A stretch of 6,629 bases of DNA, from NCBI GenBank assembly GCA_013360825.1, contig JABWAY010000236.1, forward strand, positions 1 through 6,629, read 5' to 3'. The notes beneath the pieces were generated by a model. It ran no database searches, had not been told where the DNA came from, and worked only from the letters and a program-made list of their open reading frames with translations. Positions within the stretch are counted from its first letter, which is position 1; each line of letters starts with the position of its first letter. Origin of the DNA: Candidatus Brocadiia bacterium (GTDB lineage Bacteria; Planctomycetota; MHYJ01; WSZJ01). Position numbers and translations under genes: made by a program. Positions 1 through 5,301 of this stretch are shown in pieces.

Positions 1-2331
1 GTTCTGGCGGTCTTCCGTGCGCCCGCGGCGCTCGCGCTCGCGGCCTGGCTTCCCCTCATCGCACCGCGCCGGGCGGTGCTGCCGCTGGTCGCCGTCGGCG
101 GGATCCTGGCCGCCGCTGCCGTCACTGGATTCACGCTCCTCCGCGAGGCGGACCGCGGCGCACGGACGTCGCTGGCGGACCGGGTGGAACGCGCCGCGGA
201 ATGGCAGGATGCGCTGTACGCCGGCCTGGCCGAAGAGCTGGCCTCGAGTCTTCTCCGGCTCCCCGCGGACCGGCCGCCCGCGGAACGGGATCTTCTCGAG
301 ATCTGGGCCTCCAGCGCGGCGGCGCGCGAGGGGCTCGGCGTCGGCGTCGGCTGGAGCGACGGGACGTCGTGGTGGACGTTCGCCGTCGGGATGCCGGAAT
401 GGGATCCGAAAGCGCTCGCCGCGGCACCGTCGGCGTCCCCCGAACCGGTGGCCCTCCGCGGCGGGCTCCTGCTCGATCACACGGTCATCGCGGAGCGGCC
501 GGGGCGGCGCGGGAAGACGATCGCCACGGTCCGCGCACGGGCTGATGAGACTCCCGTCTCCATCCTCCGCGCGGGCCCCGCTCCGGCCGGGACCGAAGCG
601 CTGTGGCGTGCCGGACGGTGGCTTCCCCCGGGTCTCCTGGCGGATCCGCCGAAGCTCGAGGCGGGAGCGGAGGAGTGGAGGGTGCTGGAGATCGGGGGCG
701 AGCGCCACGAGGTCGCGTTCCGGCGTCAGGAAGCTGCGGAGGAGCGCGTCTGGGCGTTCAGCCGGAAGCTCACCGGACCCGGCGAGTCGGCGGTACGCCT
801 GCTGCGGGTCCTGGTGATCCTCGTCGGCTGCGGTGCGGGGTTCGCCGTGATGCTGGCGCTCCTCGCGGGCATCGCAGGGACGATCCCATCCGGCTGGACC
901 GGGCTGCTGGAGGTGCGGCTGACGATCGCGCTCGTCGCCGTCTCGGCGGTCCCCCTGATCGCGCTCGGCCTCTTCGCCCGGACTCTGGCCGTTCATCCGC
1001 TCGACACCGCCCGGAGCCGGCTGGACCTGGAGACCGCGGGAATCGCCCTCCAGGGACTCTACGCCGCCCGGAGCGGGCAGTTCTCCGCCGTCGACGACCG
1101 GTCCGTCATGAACATGGAATCGCTGGTCGGGAGGGATCTCTGCTTCTACCGCAACGGCCAGCTCCAGGCTCTCGGCCAGCCCGCTCTCCGGAGCCTGGAT
1201 CTCGTCCCGGGGATGGTCCCGGGTGCCGCGTGGCGGGCCGTCGCGCTCGGCGACTCGATGGTGTTCACGGAGACCGAGGGATTCCGAGGCCTCTCGGGGT
1301 CCGCGGGGTGGTACGCGGGGAACCGGACGCGAAAGGTGACGCTCGCGGTCCCGGAGGCGCCCGGTCCCCCCTCCCCCGAGTCGGGGCGCGCAGCCTCCCT
1401 CGCGCTCGGAGGGTGCACCCTCATCGCCCTTCTCCTCTGGCCCGTCTCCGCGCTGGTCGCGCGCCGCATCTCGGGTCCGGTCGCCGCGCTGACGAGGGCG
1501 GCGGAGCGGATCGAGGAAGGGGATCTCGCGGCGCGGGTCGAGGTTCCGGCGGAGGGGGAGGTGGCGGACCTTGTCGCCGCGTTCAACCGGATGACCGAGG
1601 GGCTTGCGCGCGGGCGGGATGCGCTTGCGCGGGCGGAGCGGGAGCGCGCGTGGCGGGAGATGGCGAGGCAGGTCGCCCACGAAATCAAGAACCCGCTCAC
1701 CCCATTGAAACTCGCGCTCCAGAACCTGCGCGCGGCATGGCGGGCGAAGGATCCGGCGTTCGGGGAGCAGCTGGAGGAATCCGTCGACCTGACCGTCAAC
1801 CAGATCGACATCCTCGCGCGGATCGCGACGGACTTCTCGCAGTTCGCGGGACGGCCGCGGCGGACCGTCCTCCCGCTCGATCTCAACGTGATCCTGCGCG
1901 AAGTGCTCGACCTGTTCCGTCCGACCGCCGCGGGGATCACGATCGTGGAAGATTGCGAGGAGGGTCTGCTGCCCGTCCCCGCGGATCGTGCCGAGATGAT
2001 CCGCGTCTTCACGAATCTCGTGAAGAACGCGGTGCAGGCGATGCCTTCGGGCGGGATGCTGACGGCGACGACGCGCAACGAGGGGACCGAGGTCGAGGTC
2101 CGGATCCGCGACACCGGGGCGGGGATCCCGGAGGAGGTCCGGCCGAGGATGTTCGAGCCGTATTTCTCCACGAAATCCGAGGGGACCGGGCTCGGGCTCG
2201 GCATCGTCCGCCGGGTGCTGGACGACATGGGCGGCCGCATCGCGTTCGAGTCGGAGCCCGGCCGGGGGACGGTGATGATTCTCAGGATGCCGGCGGGCGG
2301 CGCGCCCGCGGAACGGGGAGGAGAGGCATGA
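1..2331 (+). CDS. Membrane sensor histidine kinase, NtrY-like (5' end outside window)
   Basis: This is a two-component sensor that should autophosphorylate a histidine and pass the phosphate to a response regulator. The frame is open from base 1, and its first codons encode a hydrophobic stretch, so the GTG at base 76 is probably internal and the gene starts upstream. Membrane segments are visible at about bases 1-60, 76-138, 796-879, 910-981 and 1390-1458. They flank two likely extracytoplasmic regions, about bases 140-795 and 985-1390, that I cannot assign to a sensor family. A HAMP linker follows (about 1462-1605). The H-box QVAHEIKNPLTPLKL has its histidine codon at 1678-1680. The ATPase domain has an N-box (NLVKNAVQAM, Asn at 2026-2028), G1 (DTGAGI, from 2110), F-box (FEPYFSTK) and G2 (GTGLGLGI, from 2182). 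The HEIKNPLTPLKL sequence is typical of the NtrY group. All catalytic motifs are intact. No response regulator lies downstream in the window. The stop overlaps the next start as ATGA. Confidence 0.93.
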   Translation, partial: VLAVFRAPAALALAAWLPLIAPRRAVLPLVAVGGILAAAAVTGFTLLREADRGARTSLADRVERAAEWQDALYAGLAEELASSLLRLPADRPPAERDLLEIWASSAAAREGLGVGVGWSDGTSWWTFAVGMPEWDPKALAAAPSASPEPVALRGGLLLDHTVIAERPGRRGKTIATVRARADETPVSILRAGPAPAGTEALWRAGRWLPPGLLADPPKLEAGAEEWRVLEIGGERHEVAFRRQEAAEERVWAFSRKLTGPGESAVRLLRVLVILVGCGAGFAVMLALLAGIAGTIPSGWTGLLEVRLTIALVAVSAVPLIALGLFARTLAVHPLDTARSRLDLETAGIALQGLYAARSGQFSAVDDRSVMNMESLVGRDLCFYRNGQLQALGQPALRSLDLVPGMVPGAAWRAVALGDSMVFTETEGFRGLSGSAGWYAGNRTRKVTLAVPEAPGPPSPESGRAASLALGGCTLIALLLWPVSALVARRISGPVAALTRAAERIEEGDLAARVEVPAEGEVADLVAAFNRMTEGLARGRDALARAERERAWREMARQVAHEIKNPLTPLKLALQNLRAAWRAKDPAFGEQLEESVDLTVNQIDILARIATDFSQFAGRPRRTVLPLDLNVILREVLDLFRPTAAGITIVEDCEEGLLPVPADRAEMIRVFTNLVKNAVQAMPSGGMLTATTRNEGTEVEVRIRDTGAGIPEEVRPRMFEPYFSTKSEGTGLGLGIVRRVLDDMGGRIAFESEPGRGTVMILRMPAGGAPAERGGEA
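2317..2321 (+). promoter_or_regulatory. Ribosome binding site for the UPRTase-like gene
   Basis: GGAGG lies inside the purine run GGGGAGGAGAGG, six bases before the ATG at 2328. It sits within the last codons of the kinase gene. Together with the ATGA overlap it fixes the start of the downstream gene and predicts translational coupling. Confidence 0.75.
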
Positions 2332-3164
2332 AGCGCGGGGAGGCAGGGGGGATCGCCCGGGATGTCGCGCACGTCCTGCCCGCGGGGCCGCCAGCGGAAC
2401 TCCGGCACCGCTATGGCCGGGACGTTCATCTCGTCTCCACGCCGTGGGCGATGTCTCTTCTCGCCCGCCTCTGCTCGCCGGACGTGCGACAGCCGGTCCT
2501 CGGCCGGCTGGTGCGGGCGCTTTACGGGGACCTGCTGGCGCAGGCGGTCTCGGCGGAGTTCCCGAGGCGGGAAGTGGACCTGGTCTCGCGGATGGCGGCG
2601 ACGTCGCCGGCGGGGAGGTACCGCGCGACGGTGATCGACCCGGCCACGCGCGCGGTCTGCGTCAACATCGCCCGTGCGGGGACGATCCCGAGCGAAACCT
2701 GTTTCGACGCGCTTCTCGACCTCCTCGACCCGGAGCAGGTCCGCCAGGATCATGTCTTCATGAACCGGAAGACCGACCGGCGGGGGCGGGTGACCGGGGT
2801 GACGTTCAGCGGGTCGAAGATCGGGGGGCCGCTCGACGGCGCGACGGTCCTGATTCCGGACCCGATGGGGGCGACGGGGTCGTCGATGATCGAGACGGTC
2901 CGGCATCTGGTGTCCCGGGGGAAGCCGGCGAAGATTCTTGCGCTGCACCTGATCGTCACTCCGGAGTACATCGCCGCGCTGCGTCGCGCCCGGCTTCCTG
3001 TGCGGGTCTGGGCGGTGCGGCTCGACCGCGGGCTGTCGCAGGCCGGCGTGCTGCGGAGCGTCCCGGGGGCGCAGCCGCGGGGCGAGCGCGGGTTGACCGG
3101 GGTCCAGTACGTCGTTCCGGGGGCCGGCGGCGTCGGCGAGCTCCTCAACAATTCCGAGCTCTGA
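2328..3164 (+). CDS. Uracil phosphoribosyltransferase-like protein (divergent UPRTase family)
   Basis: This 278-residue protein has the UPRTase fold; classical enzymes make UMP from uracil and PRPP in the cytoplasm. Recognisable parts, in order: the IARAG motif at residues 114-118 (LRAG in E. coli Upp), the PRPP-binding loop PDPMGATGSS at 177-186 (VDPMLATGGS in Upp), the strand-helix region LHLIVTPEYIAALRRA at 206-221, and a C-terminal YVVPGAGGVGE at 261-271. This last segment aligns with the Upp uracil-binding loop YIIPGLGDAGDK, but both acidic Asp positions and the basic residue differ (Gly, Glu, Leu). The protein is about 70 residues longer than Upp (208), with a long N-terminus and an insertion of about 20 residues near 238-257. 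The start is ATG 2328, with a strong RBS and an ATGA overlap with the kinase. From memory, longer UPRTase homologues with the PDPMGATGSS loop occur in other high-GC bacteria. Family membership is clear. Whether it uses uracil, another base, or acts as a ligand sensor is open. Confidence 0.82.
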   Translation: MKRGEAGGIARDVAHVLPAGPPAELRHRYGRDVHLVSTPWAMSLLARLCSPDVRQPVLGRLVRALYGDLLAQAVSAEFPRREVDLVSRMAATSPAGRYRATVIDPATRAVCVNIARAGTIPSETCFDALLDLLDPEQVRQDHVFMNRKTDRRGRVTGVTFSGSKIGGPLDGATVLIPDPMGATGSSMIETVRHLVSRGKPAKILALHLIVTPEYIAALRRARLPVRVWAVRLDRGLSQAGVLRSVPGAQPRGERGLTGVQYVVPGAGGVGELLNNSEL

Positions 3165-3206
3165 GCGGGGGATCCCGGGCGCGTCCGGGACGACCCGTCC
3201 CGAGGG

Positions 3207-3215
3207 TGGTACGAT
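3207..3215 (+). promoter_or_regulatory. Possible extended -10 promoter element (TGGTACGAT) for the AlkB-like gene
   Basis: TG-G-TACGAT fits the extended -10 form TGnTAnnnT and matches four of six bases of TATAAT. It ends nine bases before ATG 3225. Initiation about seven bases downstream would give a 5' leader of only a few bases. I see no convincing -35 hexamer. The same GGTACGAT stands immediately before the start of the minus-strand gene at 5259, which strengthens the call. Confidence 0.4.
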
Positions 3216-3224
3216 CCCGTGTCC

Positions 3225-4202
3225 ATGAGGACACCCGCGCGCCGCCCCGACCGCCCCCCGGGGCTGCACTACGACGCCGGCTTTGTCGGGCCGAAGGACT
3301 ACGCGGACATTCTCGCGTGGCTTCGGACCGTCCATCCGCTCTGGGAGCTGCGTTTCTCCGACCGCCGGCCTCCTCCCGGGGGCCAGCCCCAGCGGTCACT
3401 CCTCCGTCCCGTCTACTGGCTCGGCAACTGGCAGTTCGCGTGCCTGGACTACTACCGCCCGCCGGAGGGGCTCCGTGACCGGTGCGTCGCCGCGGAGGCC
3501 TTTCCCGCCGTCCTCGCGCGGCTCGTGCGGAGGATCGAGGATCTGACGCACCGCCTGTTTCCCCCCGCGATCGTCCCCGACGGCTGGCGCATCAATACCT
3601 GCCTGGTCAATCTCTACGGCGACCGGATCGAGAACGGAAAGCGCGTGGATGTCGCGCGCGTCGGGGAGCACAAGGACTTCGAGCCGGGGCCGGTCGCCTC
3701 CATCTCGGTCGGCGAGCGGGCGCTCTTCCAGTTCGTGTCGAGCCGGAAGCCCGGAAGCCGGGACGCGGTCGAACTGCAGCAGTGGCTGGACGATGGTTCG
3801 CTCCTCATCTTCGCGGGGAACCACTGGAAGCGCAGGCTCTTTCATCGCGTGCAGCGGGTGGACCGGCGGGCGAAGGCGACGTTCGAATTCCCGGTGGAGG
3901 GATTCGAGACCCGCCGGGTCAATTTCACGTTCCGGTACGTGCCGGACGAGCATGTGACGCCGTTCTCCGGGCTGTCTGCCGAGGCGCGCGAGGACATCCG
4001 CGGTTACATGGAGACGCTCGCGAGGCACTCATCCTGGTTCCGGGACCAGCTCCAGGGGGAGACGGCTACTCCCGCAGAAGACGGACCTGTTCCAGCGTCG
4101 GCCAGCCGTCCGCGCGGAACCGCGGCGGCCACAGGTCCGCCTCCGGACGCAGCACACCGGGGAGGATTTCCTCCACGCGTTCCCAGGGGGCCTGCACGAT
4201 GA
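3225..4202 (+). CDS. AlkB-family Fe(II)/2-oxoglutarate-dependent dioxygenase
   Basis: AlkB enzymes oxidatively remove alkyl groups from bases in DNA or RNA using Fe(II), O2 and 2-oxoglutarate. Counting from ATG 3225 (325 residues), the iron ligands are H149 and D151 (motif EHKDFE) and H207 (LFHRV). R231 and R237 in RRVNFTFRY match the 2-oxoglutarate and active-site arginines R204 and R210 of E. coli AlkB, including their spacing of six. N129 and Y131 (VNLYG) match N120 and Y122. E153 sits where E. coli has D135 and human ALKBH2 has E175, a residue that contacts the damaged base. Loops before the HxD motif and between H207 and R231 are longer than in E. coli. A GTG at 3219 is an alternative start. 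ATG 3225 is preferred because the putative -10 at 3210-3215 leaves the GTG upstream of the likely transcript start. The last 45 codons overlap the convergent gene and have anomalous codon use, so the functional domain probably ends near residue 280. The exact substrate cannot be read from sequence. Confidence 0.88.
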   Translation: MRTPARRPDRPPGLHYDAGFVGPKDYADILAWLRTVHPLWELRFSDRRPPPGGQPQRSLLRPVYWLGNWQFACLDYYRPPEGLRDRCVAAEAFPAVLARLVRRIEDLTHRLFPPAIVPDGWRINTCLVNLYGDRIENGKRVDVARVGEHKDFEPGPVASISVGERALFQFVSSRKPGSRDAVELQQWLDDGSLLIFAGNHWKRRLFHRVQRVDRRAKATFEFPVEGFETRRVNFTFRYVPDEHVTPFSGLSAEAREDIRGYMETLARHSSWFRDQLQGETATPAEDGPVPASASRPRGTAAATGPPPDAAHRGGFPPRVPRGPAR

Positions 4203-5259
4203 CCGCGAGGTCCTCCGGCGCGGCGGGGTCGACGAAGACGATTTCGTCCACGCGGGGGAGAAGGGTCGGAACGCCGCGGCTCCAGGTGGCGACGGAACGG
4301 AGCGCCCCGGTCCGCCGGTGCTGGTAGGCGGTGAAGGCGGCGACGAAAACGCCGTCCCCCAGGGTCGGCTGAAGCAGTTCGCGCTGCTCCTCGGCGTCAC
4401 GCCCCTCGGCTTCCAGGGCGTGTCGCGCCAGCTCCGGGAATGCGGGGTGCGCCGGCTCGGGGAGCCAGGGCGTCCACTCCCGTCCTTCCAGGCGGAGCAG
4501 CCGCCCGTTCATGGCGCGGGGCGGCTCGAGGAATTTCTCCAGCGACCGCGCCAGGGCGACGAGGGACTGCTCGTCCTCGGATCCGGTGACGAGCAGGATC
4601 TCGGGGCGGGGCATGGCCACCACGGGGTCTCCCTCGACCTTCAGCCCGCGGATCAGGTCGATCGAAACCGCCCGGGTCGCGTCGAACGAGTCGCGGTACG
4701 GGGAGAGGTGGAGTCCGTCGACGGGCCGCTCGAACGGCTCGCCGCTCCGCCGCTCGAGATTGGCCACCGCGGCGGCCACCGCCTGGTCGAACCCGACCCC
4801 CCAGTCCTCGAGCTGCCGGCGCGTCACGTACTGCACCGTTTCGGGGCGGTCGTAGACCACCGTGACCCCGAACGCCTCCCCGACCGGCCTCCACGACTCC
4901 GCGAGAAAGGCGGTCTCCGGACGGAACCGCGAAAACTCGAAGAAGGCGCGCTCGCGGATCCGGGGGAGGAGGTTCGGCAGCGCCTCCGCGAACGTCCCGG
5001 GGAGGTCGTCCGTCGCCGTGGCCGAACGGACCCAGCGCTCCATCAGCTCCGCGCGTCCTTCCCGCGTCGCCGACCGGTACTCCTCGAAGTAGTTGTGCAG
5101 GTTGATCGAGGTCATTCCGTCCTCCCCGATCTTCAGCCGGAATCCCGCCTCGTCGAACGCGATCGGGTCGCGGAGCCCCGTCTTCCGCAGCGCCCGCGTG
5201 AACAGGTCCGCGAATCCTGACGGAGTCTCGGGATCGGGCTTCTTCGAGAAGGGCCACAT
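4066..5259 (-). CDS. DUF1444 (YtpQ-like) family protein of unknown function
   Basis: This 397-residue protein has no signal peptide or membrane segment and is probably cytoplasmic. It resembles the DUF1444 family, known from Bacillus YtpQ. The supporting stretches are the N-terminal INLHNYFEEY (52-61), TVVYDRPETVQYVTRRQLEDWG near 133-154, the SPYRDSFDATRAV block near 186-198, and GDPVVAMPRPEILLVTGS (210-227). The family's molecular function is not established. Residues after about 250 form a C-terminal extension beyond the roughly 270-residue YtpQ length, with a tryptophan-rich end (WPPRFRADGW). The start is ATG at 5259, giving MWPFSKK. A TTG at 5283 in the same frame is rejected because it would put the likely promoter inside the gene. 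There is no good Shine-Dalgarno before ATG 5259. It follows the permease gene in the same direction after 42 bases, and its 3' end lies antisense under the AlkB-like gene's tail. Confidence 0.75.
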   Translation of the reverse strand: MWPFSKKPDPETPSGFADLFTRALRKTGLRDPIAFDEAGFRLKIGEDGMTSINLHNYFEEYRSATREGRAELMERWVRSATATDDLPGTFAEALPNLLPRIRERAFFEFSRFRPETAFLAESWRPVGEAFGVTVVYDRPETVQYVTRRQLEDWGVGFDQAVAAAVANLERRSGEPFERPVDGLHLSPYRDSFDATRAVSIDLIRGLKVEGDPVVAMPRPEILLVTGSEDEQSLVALARSLEKFLEPPRAMNGRLLRLEGREWTPWLPEPAHPAFPELARHALEAEGRDAEEQRELLQPTLGDGVFVAAFTAYQHRRTGALRSVATWSRGVPTLLPRVDEIVFVDPAAPEDLAVIVQAPWERVEEILPGVLRPEADLWPPRFRADGWPTLEQVRLLRE

Positions 5260-5301
5260 GGCGCCATCGTACCCCAAACGCAAGGCGCACCGGGGAGGAG
5301 G
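5260..5301 (-). other. Short intergenic spacer between permease and DUF1444 genes
   Basis: Forty-two bases separate the permease stop from the DUF1444 start. Read on the minus strand, the spacer holds a C-rich stretch, then GGGGTACGAT, then the palindrome GGCGCC immediately before the ATG. There is no hairpin followed by a T run, so no terminator separates the two genes. Read-through from the permease gene remains possible alongside any local promoter. Confidence 0.5.
5266..5271 (-). promoter_or_regulatory. Possible -10 element (TACGAT) for the DUF1444 gene, giving a leaderless transcript
   Basis: On the minus strand TACGAT is followed by six bases and then the ATG at 5259. With the usual spacing of about seven bases between -10 and transcript start, the message would begin at or next to the A of ATG. 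No TG extension and no clear -35 hexamer are present. The preceding GG gives the same 8-mer, GGTACGAT, seen before the AlkB-like gene on the other strand. Confidence 0.4.

Noticed and set aside
76..78. GTG 76 as the true start of the histidine kinase.
   Set aside because: The frame is open back to base 1 with a hydrophobic stretch encoded before it, which fits another membrane helix of a longer protein.
603..2327. In-frame upstream extension of the UPRTase-like gene inside the kinase gene, as a fusion protein.
   Set aside because: It would read more than 570 codons out of frame through intact kinase motifs. ATG 2328 has a strong RBS and an ATGA overlap.
3186..3202. Hairpin after the UPRTase-like gene as an intrinsic terminator.
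   Set aside because: The stem is six bases with a five-base loop and is followed by AGGGTGG, not a T run.
1146..3335. 729-codon open frame on the minus strand opposite the kinase and UPRTase-like genes.
   Set aside because: It is antisense to clear kinase and PRTase motifs, has an Arg/Pro/Ser-rich composition with no domain, and long antisense frames are expected in DNA this rich in G and C at third positions.
4318..5220. 300-codon open frame on the plus strand opposite the DUF1444 gene.
   Set aside because: It is antisense to recognisable family blocks, has no plausible RBS context and shows low-complexity Arg/Gly/Pro composition.
5260..5283. TTG 5283 as the start of the DUF1444 protein.
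   Set aside because: It adds eight residues that do not look like the family N-terminus, uses a rare start codon, and would place TACGAT inside the gene. ATG 5259 gives the plausible MWPFSKK start.
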